Assembly: GCF_042237075.1 (NCBI RefSeq)
Contig: NZ_JBCGDC010000029.1
Span: 9,429-73,428 of the forward strand
Length of the DNA: 64,000 nt
DNA from: Polymorphospora lycopeni
Lineage (GTDB): Bacteria; Actinomycetota; Actinomycetes; Mycobacteriales; Micromonosporaceae
Reading direction: 5' to 3'
The translations under genes and the position numbers were made by a program. Shown here one piece after another: positions 41,693-50,746 of this stretch. The notes beneath the pieces are model-generated. The model did no database searches and was not told where the DNA came from. It was given only the letters and a program-made list of their open reading frames with translations. Within the stretch, counting starts at the first letter, position 1. Each line of letters begins with the position of its first letter.

Positions 41693-42268
41693 ATGCCAAG
41701 GAACCGGTCCGTGCCCCGCGTGCCGCGCCTCGCCGCCGCTTCAGCCTGCGTGCTGGCCGGCGCCGTGCTGCTGGCTGGCTGCGGCACACCGCCGGAGCTG
41801 CGGCCCCGGCCGGGCGTACCGGTGCCGTCCGCGAGCGGTTCCAGCGGTCCGAGCGGCCGGCCGGGTGCCGACGCAGGCCGACCGCCGACCGAGTCGACCA
41901 CCCGCCCCACTCCCGGAATCACCCCCGTGCCCGGCGGCACCCCGTCGCCGAGCTACGGCGGATACGTGGCGGTGAGCTGTGCCGGCAACCCGTCCGGCGC
42001 CCAGGTGACCGACCTGCTGCGCCGGTCCCCCGGACTGCTGCGCTCCGACGCCACCGTACGGGTGGTGCGTGAACCCGTGTGCGCCGACACCTGGCAGTAC
42101 ACGGTGGTGGAGGTGAACGTCCCGGGCCGGGGCAGCTCGGCGATGCAGGTCGTCTCCACCGGGCGGGCGGCCAGCCTGATCCTGGTCACGGCCGGCAGCA
42201 ACGTCTGCAACGCCCGGATCCGGGCGACCGCGCCGGCCGGGATCCGCACCCTGGCCTGCGACGCGTGA
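41693..42268 (+). CDS. Lipoprotein of unknown function
   Basis: Product of 191 residues. A lipobox LLAGC (Cys30) follows a basic N-terminus and hydrophobic core. A Pro/Gly/Ser-rich linker of about 55 residues separates a small C-terminal domain with paired cysteines (SCAGNPSG, VCADTWQY, NVCNARIR, LACDA) likely forming disulfides. It is 33 bp upstream of pheA. Function unknown. Confidence 0.78.
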   Translation: MPRNRSVPRVPRLAAASACVLAGAVLLAGCGTPPELRPRPGVPVPSASGSSGPSGRPGADAGRPPTESTTRPTPGITPVPGGTPSPSYGGYVAVSCAGNPSGAQVTDLLRRSPGLLRSDATVRVVREPVCADTWQYTVVEVNVPGRGSSAMQVVSTGRAASLILVTAGSNVCNARIRATAPAGIRTLACDA

Positions 42269-42301
42269 CTGTCGCCACCGAGGGGTGCGTAGGCTGGGCC
42301 C

Positions 42302-43258
42302 ATGCCGGGAACACCACCGACCCGTTTCGTCTACCTGGGCCCGCAGGGCACCTTCGCCGAGCAGGCCCTCCGCACCATCCCGGCCGCCGAGCGCGGTGAC
42401 CGTACGCCGGCCCGCAGCGTGCCCGAGGCGCTCGACGCCGTACGCGCCGGGGACGCCGACGCGGCGCTCGTGCCGCTGGAGAACTCCATCGGCGGCGCCG
42501 TCGGCGTGACGTTCGACGAACTCACCGGCGGCACCCCGTTGATGATCACCCGCGAGGTGGTGCTGCCGGTCGAGTTCGTCCTGGCCGCGCGGACGGGCGT
42601 GCACCTCGACGGGGTACGCGCCGTCGCCGCGCACCCGCAGGCGTCGACGCAGTGCCGGGGCTGGCTGCACGACCACCTGCCCGACGCGCAGGTCGTCGAC
42701 GTGCTGTCGAACGGGGCCGCCGCCGCGGCTGCCGCCGACGGCTCCTACGACGCGGCGATCTGCGCGCCGATCGGAGCCGCCGGGCACCGGCTGGTCGTGC
42801 TCGCCGACAAGATCGCCGACCACAGCGACGCGGTGACCCGGTTCGTGCTCGTCTCCCGGCCCGGCCCGCCACCGCCGCCGACCGGCGACGACGTGACCTC
42901 ACTGGCCGTCTACATCGCCCACGACCGGGTGGGCGCGCTGCTCGCGGTGCTGATGGAACTGGCCGTACGCGGGGTCAACCTGACCCGGATCGAATCCCGG
43001 CCGACCGGTGAGGCCCTCGGCCGCTACGCGTTCTTCCTCGACTGCACCGGACACGTCGCCGAGGACCGGTTCGGCGAGGCGTTGCAGGGACTGCGCCGGA
43101 TCTGCGCCGAGGTTCGCTTCCTCGGGTCGTACCCCCGGCACCGCTTTCCGACGACTACGGACGAGCGGCCGGTCCCGGCGCCGGCCGGTCAGTCCGACAC
43201 CGACTATGCCGACGCCGCGGCCTGGCTCGCCCGACTGCGGTCGGGCGAGCTGACCTGA
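42302..43258 (+). CDS. pheA: Prephenate dehydratase
   Basis: Cytoplasmic enzyme of 318 residues converting prephenate to phenylpyruvate for phenylalanine synthesis. The catalytic domain has YLGPQGTFAEQAL, VPLENSIGGAV and TRFVLVSRPG. The C-terminal ACT domain carries VGALLAVLMELAVRGVNLTRIESRPT, binding Phe for feedback control. There is no chorismate mutase fusion. It lies on the same arm as serS, a common actinobacterial order. Confidence 0.94.
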   Translation: MPGTPPTRFVYLGPQGTFAEQALRTIPAAERGDRTPARSVPEALDAVRAGDADAALVPLENSIGGAVGVTFDELTGGTPLMITREVVLPVEFVLAARTGVHLDGVRAVAAHPQASTQCRGWLHDHLPDAQVVDVLSNGAAAAAAADGSYDAAICAPIGAAGHRLVVLADKIADHSDAVTRFVLVSRPGPPPPPTGDDVTSLAVYIAHDRVGALLAVLMELAVRGVNLTRIESRPTGEALGRYAFFLDCTGHVAEDRFGEALQGLRRICAEVRFLGSYPRHRFPTTTDERPVPAPAGQSDTDYADAAAWLARLRSGELT

Positions 43259-43283
43259 ACCACGGCGGCGGAAGGGGCGCCCG

Positions 43284-44000
43284 TCAGCCGAAGATGCCGC
43301 TGCCGGACTGCTGGCCGGCACCCCGGACCGGCGCCTCCTCCGACGGCTGCACGATCACGAAGCCCTGACCGGCGAAGCTCATCGTGAACGCCTCACCGGT
43401 GGTGCGGCCGATCAGGTTGCCGCCGAGGCCGGTCTGGTCGGCCCGGTGGAAGCCGGTCTGGAGGCTCGCCGACCAGCAGACCGCCGCCTGCGGGTCGACG
43501 AACGTGGGCTGGTTGGGGGCGACGTTGAGCACCAGCGGGGTGCCCTTGGTGGTCACCGCGATCCGGCCGTGTCCGGTGAAGACGCAGTTGAACAGCCCGG
43601 CGGAGGAGAGCATCCCCATGCCGCTGACCATCTTGATGTCGTACGACAGGGTCGAGTCGAAGGCGAGCACGCTGGAACCGTTGATCGACAAGGCGTCGCC
43701 GGGCTCGAGGTCGATCAGGTGGATGTCCGACGCCAGGTCGGCGAGGTAGACCTCGCCACGCCCGGTCAGCTTCATCAGCGGCACACCCTCGCCGGTGAGC
43801 TTCTGCTTGAAGAACTTGGCGACGCCACCGGATCCGAGGGCCTTGAACTCGACCTGCCCCTGGTAGGCGACCATCGCGCCGGTGCGGGCCATCACCTCGC
43901 CGTTCAGCGACACCTTGAGCATCTTGTGGTTCTGCAGGCTCATGCCGGGCTGGCCCGACGCCTTTTCCAGGTTTTCCGCGGAGAACAGCGCGCTGCGCAT
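43284..44000 (-). CDS. AIM24 family protein
   Basis: Product of 238 residues with the repeated beta-structure of the AIM24/TerD-like helical barrel family: VEFKALGSGGVAKFFKQKLTGEGVPLMKLTGRGEVYLAD, SGMGMLSSAGLFNCVFTGHGRIAVTTKG. The start ATG is preceded by AGGAGG. It converges on pheA with a 25-bp gap. The bacterial role is not established; the mitochondrial homologue shapes membranes. Confidence 0.88.
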   Translation of the reverse strand: MRSALFSAENLEKASGQPGMSLQNHKMLKVSLNGEVMARTGAMVAYQGQVEFKALGSGGVAKFFKQKLTGEGVPLMKLTGRGEVYLADLASDIHLIDLEPGDALSINGSSVLAFDSTLSYDIKMVSGMGMLSSAGLFNCVFTGHGRIAVTTKGTPLVLNVAPNQPTFVDPQAAVCWSASLQTGFHRADQTGLGGNLIGRTTGEAFTMSFAGQGFVIVQPSEEAPVRGAGQQSGSGIFG

Positions 44001-44075
44001 GAGGGTTCCTCCTGGTCAGGGATTTCTGCGCCGAGCCTAGGCAGCGCTGGCAAGCACCGGCTCGGCGGGGGCGGC

Positions 44076-44429
44076 TCAGCCCCAGCCGAGTTCGTGCAGC
44101 CGATCGTCGTCGATGCCGAAGTGGTGGGCGATCTCGTGTACGACGGTCACCGCGACCTCTTCGACGACGTCGTCGTCGTTGTCGCAGATCCGCAGGATGG
44201 GGTTGCGGTAGATGGTGATCCGGTCCGGCAGTACGCCGCCGTAGTCCCAGCCGCGGGTGGTCAGCGCGTGGCCCTCGTACAGCCCCAGCAGCTCGGGCTC
44301 ACCCGGCGGCGTGTCGTCCTCGACGAGGATGACGACGTTGTTCATCAGACCGAGCAGTTCCTCGGGCACTTCGTCGAGGGCTTCGGCAACCAGTTCCTCG
44401 AAACGCTCGCGGTTCATCTCGACCGGCAC
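44076..44429 (-). CDS. Minimal zinc metallopeptidase family protein
   Basis: Product of 117 residues, a minimal zincin. VTVVHEIAHHFGIDDDRLHELGW provides the HExxH motif (His98, Glu99, His102) and a downstream acidic ligand. LGLYEGHALT and PDRITIYRNPI are family blocks. GTG 44429 is used; ATG 44417 is possible. Substrate unknown; cytoplasmic. Confidence 0.87.
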   Translation of the reverse strand: MPVEMNRERFEELVAEALDEVPEELLGLMNNVVILVEDDTPPGEPELLGLYEGHALTTRGWDYGGVLPDRITIYRNPILRICDNDDDVVEEVAVTVVHEIAHHFGIDDDRLHELGWG

Positions 44430-44506
44430 GAACCCATTCTGCCCGGCCGGCCACGGCCGTGTGCTCCCGGTGATCAGGTAGCCGCCCCGACCACCGGGAG
44501 AGCCGG

Positions 44507-44935
44507 TCAGGAAAGACGCGCGGACAGGGTGATCTCGGCGCCCGGCGAGAGCAGGCGGGAGATCGGGCAGTTGGCCTTCGCCGCCTCGGCCAGCTTGGCG
44601 AACTCGGCCTCGTCGATTCCCGGCACGTCGCCGACCGTCTCCAGGTCGATGCGGGTGACGGTCATCCCGGCCTCGGTCTTGTCGAAGTGGACCTTCGCGG
44701 TGGTCTCCACCGAGGTCGGGGTGTGCCCGGCGTCGGCCAGCCCCTTGGAGAAGGCCATCGAGAAGCAGCCGGCGTGCGCGGCGCCGATCAGCTCCTCGGG
44801 GTTGGTGCCCTCTCCCTCCTCGAAGCGGGATTTGAAAGAATAGTTCCCTTCGTAGCCGCCCTTACCAGTGCGGATGGTTCCGGAACCTTCGGTGAGATTC
44901 CCCTGCCAGCGGGCGGCTGCGGTGCGAATAGGCAT
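44507..44935 (-). CDS. OsmC family peroxiredoxin
   Basis: Protein of 142 residues that reduces organic hydroperoxides. The redox cysteines are Cys57 in GAAHAGCFSMAFS and Cys123 in AKANCPISRLLS. The N-terminal WQGNLTEGSGTI and NPEELIGAAHA strand are OsmC-type rather than Ohr-type. The start ATG lies 79 bp from a divergent membrane-protein gene. Confidence 0.9.
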   Translation of the reverse strand: MPIRTAAARWQGNLTEGSGTIRTGKGGYEGNYSFKSRFEEGEGTNPEELIGAAHAGCFSMAFSKGLADAGHTPTSVETTAKVHFDKTEAGMTVTRIDLETVGDVPGIDEAEFAKLAEAAKANCPISRLLSPGAEITLSARLS

Positions 44936-45013
44936 GAAGACGACGCTAGCCCAAACGATCCGGTGATGCGACGATGCGGACGAAGCACCGCGCCGACGCG
45001 GGAAGGCGAACGC

Positions 45014-45817
45014 ATGTCCCAGGATCCCCCGACGCCGCCCGCCGACGGTCACCCCGCAGTCGCGCAGTGGGGAGACGACGAACCGGCCGGCGGTAGCCGG
45101 GCCGGCCGACTGCTCGCCGCCGTCGGGCGGGACCGCCGGCTCGCCCCCGTCGTCGGCGGGTTGAGCCTGCTGGCCGTCTTCGCCTCGTTCGCCGGCGAAT
45201 GGGTGATCGCCACCCTGGACATCGGCGGGATCGGCAGCGAACCCCTGGTTCTCACCGCCGGACTGGTCCGGATGGACGCGATCGGAGCCGGATACCTGCT
45301 GGGTGTCTTCGTGGTTGTCGGCTGCACCGCGCTGGCCCTCTTCGGCGACGCCGCGGTACGCCACAACGCCCGGGTCGTCGGCCTCGCCGCCGGCGGCACC
45401 ACCATCGCCGTCCTGGTCGCCGCCACGACAGTGGGCGAGCAGGCCGTGGACCGCTCCTACTTCGCGCCGCAGGGCTCCATCGACGTCGACCAGGGTCGCG
45501 GGCTGGTGATGGCGTTCGTCGGCACCATCGGGCTGCTGCTCACCCTCTACCTGATCGGGCGGCTGGCACCCGCCGCCGCGCGCTTCGCCCCGGCCGGGCA
45601 GGGCCCCGGCACCGGTCCGGCCGCGACCGACCCCACCGATCCGGGCGACCCCGGCCCGGCAGAACCCGGTCCGGGCAACCCCGGCCCGGCCGGAGACTGG
45701 CCCTGGCGCCGGCCACGGCGGTCGCCCGAGCCGGCCGATCCCGACGGATCCATGATCGACGTAACGGTCACCCCGGCCGCGCCGTTCATCCGCCCGGACC
45801 GGGGCGACCCCCGCTGA
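45014..45817 (+). CDS. Hypothetical membrane protein, four helices
   Basis: Product of 267 residues. Four hydrophobic helices occupy about residues 45-190 (VVGGLSLLAVFASFAGEWVI; YLLGVFVVVGCTALALF; GTTIAVLVAATTV; GTIGLLLTLYLIGRL). Between helices 3 and 4 lies an extracytoplasmic loop. The tail is Pro/Gly/Asp-rich repeats (DPGDPGPAEPGPGNPGPAG) before a basic stretch. Not recognised; ATG 45014 follows GGAAGG. Confidence 0.75.
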   Translation: MSQDPPTPPADGHPAVAQWGDDEPAGGSRAGRLLAAVGRDRRLAPVVGGLSLLAVFASFAGEWVIATLDIGGIGSEPLVLTAGLVRMDAIGAGYLLGVFVVVGCTALALFGDAAVRHNARVVGLAAGGTTIAVLVAATTVGEQAVDRSYFAPQGSIDVDQGRGLVMAFVGTIGLLLTLYLIGRLAPAAARFAPAGQGPGTGPAATDPTDPGDPGPAEPGPGNPGPAGDWPWRRPRRSPEPADPDGSMIDVTVTPAAPFIRPDRGDPR

Positions 45818-45933
45818 CCGGTGCCGCCGGCGTCGACCGGCGCGGGCGTACCGGTGGGCGGGCGCCGGCGTCCACCCGCGCCACGGACATATCCCCGTGA
45901 GTACGTCGGCGGACACCGGTAGGCTCAGCACCC

Positions 45934-47190
45934 GTGATTGATCTGCGCCTGCTTCGCGACGACCCCGATGCCGTACGAGCCAGCCAGCGGATTCGCGGTG
46001 AGTCCGAGTCGGCGGTCGACGAGCTGCTGCGCGCCGACGAGGAGCGCCGGGCCGCCGTGCAGCGGTTCGAGGCGCTACGCGCCGAGCAGAAGCAGCTCGG
46101 CAAGCAGATGCCGAAGGCCAGCGGTGACGAGAAGACCGCGCTGCTGGCGCGTACCAAGGAGCTTTCGGCCGAGGTGAAGGCGGCCGAGGCCGCCGCCGGC
46201 CAGGCCGAGCAGGAGCTGCGCCGGGCACACCTGGCCATCCCCAACATCGTGCAGGAGGGCGCGCCGGCGGGCGGCGAGGACGACTTCGTCGTGCTGCGTG
46301 AGGTCGGCGAGCGGCCGCAACTGGAGAATCCACGCGACCACCTCGAACTGGGCGAGGCGCTGCGCGCCATCGACGTCGAACGCGGCGCCAAGGTGTCGGG
46401 CAGCCGGTTCTACTACCTGACCGGGGTCGGTGCGCTGCTCCAACTCGGCCTGCTCCAGCTCGCGATCGCCCAGTCGGTCGAATACGGCTTCACCCCGGCG
46501 ATCCCGCCGGTGCTGGTCAAGCCGGAGTCGATGGAGGGGACCGGGTTCCTCGGCGCCCACGCCAGCGAGGTCTACCGGCTGGAGGCCGACGACCTCTTCC
46601 TGGTCGGCACCAGCGAGGTGCCGCTGGCCGCCTACCACTCGGGCGAGATCCTGTCGCTCGACGAGCCGGCGCGCTACGCCGGCTGGTCGTCGTGCTTCCG
46701 CCGCGAGGCCGGGTCGTACGGCAAGGACGTGCGCGGCATCCTGCGGGTGCACCAGTTCGACAAGGTCGAGATGTTCTCCTACTGCCGGCCGGAGGAGGCC
46801 GCCGCCGAACACCTGCGCCTGCTGGCGTGGGAGGAGGAGATGCTGGCCAAGGTCGAGGTGCCCTACCGGGTCATCGACGTCGCAGCGGGCGACCTGGGCA
46901 GCAGCGCGGCCCGCAAATACGACTGCGAGGCGTGGGTGCCGTCGCAGGGCCGCTACCGCGAGGTCACCTCGACCTCGAACTGCACCACCTTCCAGGCCCG
47001 GCGGCTCAACATCCGCTACCGCGACGAGGACGGTCGCCCGCAGATGGCGGCGACGCTCAACGGCACCCTGGCCACCACCCGCTGGCTCATCCCGATCCTG
47101 GAGAACCACCAGCAGCCGGACGGCTCGGTGCGGGTCCCCAAGGCGCTCCAGCCGTACCTGGGCGGAAAGGACGTACTGGAACCTCGGTGA
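45934..47190 (+). CDS. serS: Seryl-tRNA synthetase
   Basis: Class II aminoacyl-tRNA synthetase of 418 residues. The N-terminal long coiled-coil (about 25-100, ADEERRAAVQRFEALRAEQKQLGKQMPKA) binds the tRNA extra arm. Motif 2 is FRREAGSYGKDVRGILRVHQFDKVE and motif 3 GTLATTRWLIPILENHQ; TSEVPLAAYHSGEIL and TSTSNCTTFQARR complete the active site. GTG start at 45934. Essential single-copy gene, useful for placing the window in the genome. Confidence 0.97.
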   Translation: MIDLRLLRDDPDAVRASQRIRGESESAVDELLRADEERRAAVQRFEALRAEQKQLGKQMPKASGDEKTALLARTKELSAEVKAAEAAAGQAEQELRRAHLAIPNIVQEGAPAGGEDDFVVLREVGERPQLENPRDHLELGEALRAIDVERGAKVSGSRFYYLTGVGALLQLGLLQLAIAQSVEYGFTPAIPPVLVKPESMEGTGFLGAHASEVYRLEADDLFLVGTSEVPLAAYHSGEILSLDEPARYAGWSSCFRREAGSYGKDVRGILRVHQFDKVEMFSYCRPEEAAAEHLRLLAWEEEMLAKVEVPYRVIDVAAGDLGSSAARKYDCEAWVPSQGRYREVTSTSNCTTFQARRLNIRYRDEDGRPQMAATLNGTLATTRWLIPILENHQQPDGSVRVPKALQPYLGGKDVLEPR

Positions 47191-47343
47191 CGTGCGCAGT
47201 TGATCCGTACTTCGCCAGGAAGTCATGGCTGCGTCGCGGAGCGCGAGGTACGGTTGCTGCCCCGCCGTCGCAGGACGGATCCGCCCCGGAGCCACGCCTG
47301 CGAAGGGCCGGTCCAGGCCCGCCCCGGCGGTGAAGGAGGAGCC

Positions 47344-48165
47344 ATGCCGCGACCTGGGCTGCCGAAGCTGATCGCCACCGACCTCGACGGAACGCTCGTC
47401 CGCAGCGACGAGACGGTGTCCGCCTACACCCACGAGGTCCTCGACCGGGTACGCGCCGCCGGCATCCCGATCGTCGGGGCGACCGGACGCGGCCCGCGGC
47501 TGACCGAACTGACCCGCAACGACATCCGCGCCGCCGACTACCTGGTGATGGCCGGCGGCGGCCGGGTCGTCGACCAGGTCGACCCGACCAACCCGGTCGT
47601 GCTCCGCGACGAGCGGCTCAGCGCCGCCGTGCTCACCGAACTGCTGAACGCCCTGGAAGACGCGGTCGGCCCGCTGACCGTGATGGTCGAGGCGCTCGAC
47701 GGGCACGAAGAGCCGCTGTGGGGCGACTTCGACCCGTCGTGGCCCTACCCGGAGCGGTTCCAGGCCCGCAGCCGGGCGGAGTGCCTGTCCGTCGACGTGA
47801 TCAAGGCGTTCGCGCGTACCGCCGACCACGACGTCGACGCCCTGCTCGACGCCGCCCGGCGGATCATCCCGGTGACCCATGCCACGGTGACCCAGGCCGG
47901 GCTGGGCTTCATCGAGATCCTGCCGCCCGGGGTCGACAAGGCCAGCGGCCTGTCGGTGGTCGCCGGGGCGCTCGGCGTCGACCCGGCCGAGGTGCTGGTC
48001 TTCGGCGACATGCCCAACGACCTGCCGATGTTCGAGTGGGCCGGCTGGGGACGGGTCGCGGTCTCCAACGCCCACCCGACCGTACGGCGGGCCGCCGACG
48101 AGATCGCGCTGCGCAACGACGACGACGGGGTGGCGGTCTACCTCGATCGACTACTGTCCCGTTGA
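47344..48165 (+). CDS. HAD family (Cof-type) hydrolase, copy 1
   Basis: Phosphatase of 273 residues, HAD IIB. Motif I DLDGTLVRSD (Asp13, Asp15), motif II GATGRGPRL, motif III GVDKASGLS, motif IV FGDMPNDLPMFEWAG. Strong GAAGGAGGAG site before ATG 47344. The next gene is a paralogue starting one base before its stop, so the two form a coupled pair. Sugar-phosphate or nucleotide phosphatase activity is likely, substrate unknown. Confidence 0.9.
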   Translation: MPRPGLPKLIATDLDGTLVRSDETVSAYTHEVLDRVRAAGIPIVGATGRGPRLTELTRNDIRAADYLVMAGGGRVVDQVDPTNPVVLRDERLSAAVLTELLNALEDAVGPLTVMVEALDGHEEPLWGDFDPSWPYPERFQARSRAECLSVDVIKAFARTADHDVDALLDAARRIIPVTHATVTQAGLGFIEILPPGVDKASGLSVVAGALGVDPAEVLVFGDMPNDLPMFEWAGWGRVAVSNAHPTVRRAADEIALRNDDDGVAVYLDRLLSR

Positions 48166-48989
48166 TGGGAACACTGCCCCGACTGATCGCAACCGACCTC
48201 GACGGCACGCTACTGCGCGCGGACCGCACGGTCAGCGCCCGTACCGCCGCGACGCTGGAGCGGATGTCGGCGGCAGGCACCCACGTCGTCGCGGTCACCG
48301 GCCGCCCGGTCCGCTGGCTGGCCGGAGTCTTCGAGCAGCTCAAGGCGCCGCTGCCAGCCGTCTGCGCGAACGGCGCGGTGGTCTACGACCCCGTCGGCGA
48401 CGAGATCCTGCGCGCCGACCCGCTCGCCCCCGACCTGCTGGCCGAGGTGGCCCGGCGGCTGCGGGCCGAGATTCCCGACGTGATGTTCGCGGTCGAGATC
48501 GAAGACGGCCGGCGGATGCTCCACGAGGCGGCCTGGCCGACGCTCTGGGAGGACGGCGACCCCTCGATCCGCCTCGTCGACCTGCCCGACGACCTGCTGA
48601 CCGCCCCCGCGGTCAAGCTGCTCGCCCGGGCCACCGCCCACCAGGACCCGGACGCCTTCGTCAGGCTCGTCGCGGGCGCGCTCGCCGGGGTGGCCGAGGC
48701 CACCCACTCGTCGCGGTCGGGGCTGGTCGAGATCTCGGCGGCCGGGGTGACGAAGGCGGCCGGGCTGGCGTGGCTGTGCACCCGGTACGGGGTGACCGCC
48801 GACGAGGTGGTCGCCTTCGGCGACATGCCCAACGACGTACCGATGCTCACCTGGGCCGGCACGGCGGTCGCGGTGGCCAACGCCCACCCGGCCGTACGCG
48901 AGATCGCCGACCGGGTGACGCTGTCACACGAAGAGGACGGCGTGGCTGCGTACCTGGAGAAGTTGCTCGCCGACGCGGACCGTGACTGA
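48165..48989 (+). CDS. HAD family (Cof-type) hydrolase, copy 2
   Basis: Product of 274 residues paralogous to the preceding gene. Motif I DLDGTLLRAD (Asp11, Asp13), VTGRPVRWL, GVTKAAGLAW and FGDMPNDVPMLTWAG. The ATG shares the last base of the upstream TGA (TGATG coupling). The divergent cap region (about 90-190) implies a different substrate from copy 1. Confidence 0.9.
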   Translation: MGTLPRLIATDLDGTLLRADRTVSARTAATLERMSAAGTHVVAVTGRPVRWLAGVFEQLKAPLPAVCANGAVVYDPVGDEILRADPLAPDLLAEVARRLRAEIPDVMFAVEIEDGRRMLHEAAWPTLWEDGDPSIRLVDLPDDLLTAPAVKLLARATAHQDPDAFVRLVAGALAGVAEATHSSRSGLVEISAAGVTKAAGLAWLCTRYGVTADEVVAFGDMPNDVPMLTWAGTAVAVANAHPAVREIADRVTLSHEEDGVAAYLEKLLADADRD

Positions 48990-49017
48990 CCGCCGCCGGC
49001 GCGGGCCGGCGGCGGTC
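48988..49017. terminator. Strong hairpin terminator between HAD and bpa genes
   Basis: A perfect 13-bp stem, GACCGCCGCCGGC (48988-49000) with GCCGGCGGCGGTC (49005-49017) and loop GCGG, sits between the convergent HAD and bpa genes. Confidence 0.75.
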
Positions 49018-49025
49018 GCAACGTG

Positions 49026-49631
49026 TTACAGGTACTGGCCGGTGCTGTGGCCGTTGTCGGCCCCCGGGGCACCGGGCATCCCCGGCATCATCTGCGCACC
49101 GCCCGGGCCGACCGGCAGCGCCGCCCGCCCGCCCTGGCGCATCTGCTCCAGCTGAAGGCGGGCCGCCATCTGCTGGGCCACCAGCGTCGCCTGGATGCCG
49201 TGGAAGAGCCCTTCCAACCAGCCGACGAGCTGGGCCTGGGCCACCCGCAACTCACCCTCGCTCGGGGTGGCACCCTGCTCGAACGGCAACGACAGCCGGT
49301 CCAGCTCCTCGCGCAACTCAGGGGCCAGGCCGTCCTTGAGTTCGGCGATCGACCGCTGGTGGATCTCGCGCAGCCGGTGCCGGCTGGCCTCGTCCAGCGG
49401 CGCGGCGCGGACCTCCTCCAGCAGCTGCTTGATCATGCTGCCGACCCGCATCACCTTGGCCGGCTGCTCGATCAGACGACCCGGGTCCTCCTCGCCGTCG
49501 CCGTCGCCGTCGGCCTCGACGGTGCCGACCGGCCGGCCGTCCGATCCGACCACGACAACCGTGGAGGGCCGACCGGCGCCCGGTCGGGCCGCCTCGTCGT
49601 TTTCCTCAGGGGTACGGGGCTCCTCGGTCAT
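49026..49631 (-). CDS. bpa: Bacterial proteasome activator (Bpa/PafE)
   Basis: Ring-forming ATP-independent activator of the 20S proteasome, 201 residues. The helical core LIEQPAKVMRVGSMIKQLLEEVRAAPLDEASRHRLREIHQRSIAEL and VGWLEGLFHGIQATLVAQQMAAR are family hallmarks. The C-terminus STGQYL matches the GQYL docking tail known for mycobacterial Bpa and Mpa. ATG 49631 is used; MTERSEG-type repeats lie just upstream. The proteasome genes are outside the window. Confidence 0.92.
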   Translation of the reverse strand: MTEEPRTPEENDEAARPGAGRPSTVVVVGSDGRPVGTVEADGDGDGEEDPGRLIEQPAKVMRVGSMIKQLLEEVRAAPLDEASRHRLREIHQRSIAELKDGLAPELREELDRLSLPFEQGATPSEGELRVAQAQLVGWLEGLFHGIQATLVAQQMAARLQLEQMRQGGRAALPVGPGGAQMMPGMPGAPGADNGHSTGQYL

Positions 49632-49635
49632 CTGG

Positions 49636-49731
49636 TTCCCTCGCTTCGCTCGGTCATGCGACACCTCGCTTCGCTCGACGATCGCACGACTGCTGACTGC
49701 GCCGGCTGATTCCCTCGCTCCGCTCGGTCAT
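49636..49731 (-). repeat. Cluster of MTERSEG-encoding border motifs
   Basis: Two full copies of the 22-bp motif (49636-49657 and 49710-49731, minus strand, each starting ATGACCGAGCG) and a partial copy (49665-49677) fill the region upstream of bpa. Copy 2 differs from copy 3 only at the G/A position. The reading frames are tiny, so this is probably a dispersed DNA repeat rather than peptides. Confidence 0.7.
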
Positions 49732-49783
49732 CACCCCATCTTCGCGCAGCGGCGACGGGGGGCGGGGCGCGGGTCGGACTGGT

Positions 49784-49865
49784 GCATGATCCTGGTGATC
49801 AGGGGCTGGCAGACCCGACGCGCCGCCGACACGCGCGACGTACTCCCTGATCACGGGGACCATGG
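49784..49865. repeat. Palindromic intergenic element, copy C
   Basis: Arms 49784-49804 and 49845-49865 match at about 17 of 21 positions and share GTGATCAGGG with copies A and B. The 40-bp centre, reversed, reads GCGCGTGTCGGCGGCG. It ends five bases before the alpha/beta-hydrolase start codon, so here it lies in a leader rather than at a 3' end. Confidence 0.7.
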
Positions 49866-49869
49866 GGGG

Positions 49870-50658
49870 ATGAGCAGTGATCCACGTTCCGTACTCAGCC
49901 GCCCCGCGCCGCCGCCGGACGCGACCGTCCGCTACGGCGGGCACCCGGACCAGATCGCCGACGTACGACTGCCGGGCGGGACGGGTCCGGTCCGGCCGCT
50001 CGTCGTGGTCGTGCACGGCGGGTTCTGGCGGGCCGAGTACGACCGTACCCATACCGGTCCCCTCGCCGCCGACCTGGCCGGCCGGGGCTATCCGGTCGCG
50101 CAGCTGGAGTACCGGCGTACCGGACAGCCCGACGGCGGCTGGCCCACCACCCTCGACGACGTCGCGGCCGGCATCGACGCCCTGCCCCGGCTGGTCGCCG
50201 AACTCGGGGTCGCCGACGGCGGGCCACCGATCCTGCTCGGTCACTCGGCCGGCGGGCACCTGGCCCTGTGGTACGCCGCCCGGACCGCCGCCGAGCTGCG
50301 CGGGGTGGTGGCTCTCGCCCCGGTCGCGGACCTGGCCGAGGCGTACCGGCTCGACCTGGACGGCGGCGCGGTGGCCGACCTGCTCGGCGGCGGCCCGGAC
50401 GAGGTGCCCGACCGGTATGCGCTGGCGGACCCGTCCGCCCAGGCGCTACCCGTACCCGGATCACCGTGCGTGATCATCCATGGTCTGGCGGACGTACAGG
50501 TGCCGGTCGGGATCAGCCGCCGGTACGTCGACTCGCTGGCCGGGCGCGGCGCCGAGGTCACGCTCGTCGAGCTGCCCGATGTAGAACATTTCGGGCTCAT
50601 TGATCCGGCCTCCGCGGCCTGGCCCGAGGTCACAGCCGGGTTGCTGACCCTGCACTGA
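49870..50658 (+). CDS. Alpha/beta hydrolase
   Basis: Product of 262 residues, cytoplasmic. Oxyanion block VVHGGFWRAEYDR, nucleophile Ser126 in LLGHSAGGHLA, acid HGLADVQVPVG and His in DVEHFGLID. The HGGxW loop is seen in esterase and kynurenine-formamidase-like families, so substrate class is open. ATG 49870 is the start; the palindromic element C immediately precedes it. Confidence 0.85.
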   Translation: MSSDPRSVLSRPAPPPDATVRYGGHPDQIADVRLPGGTGPVRPLVVVVHGGFWRAEYDRTHTGPLAADLAGRGYPVAQLEYRRTGQPDGGWPTTLDDVAAGIDALPRLVAELGVADGGPPILLGHSAGGHLALWYAARTAAELRGVVALAPVADLAEAYRLDLDGGAVADLLGGGPDEVPDRYALADPSAQALPVPGSPCVIIHGLADVQVPVGISRRYVDSLAGRGAEVTLVELPDVEHFGLIDPASAAWPEVTAGLLTLH

Positions 50659-50746
50659 CGATCAACTTGCATTGACGCAGCGTCGTGAGAGGGGTAGAAC
50701 GCCGGAGGGGCCGTGAGCAGGCCCACGACCAATGGGAGGCAGTCGC

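Noticed and set aside
47191..47343. tRNA or T-box leader next to serS
   Set aside because: No cloverleaf, acceptor-stem pairing or T-box sequence could be found in the gap.
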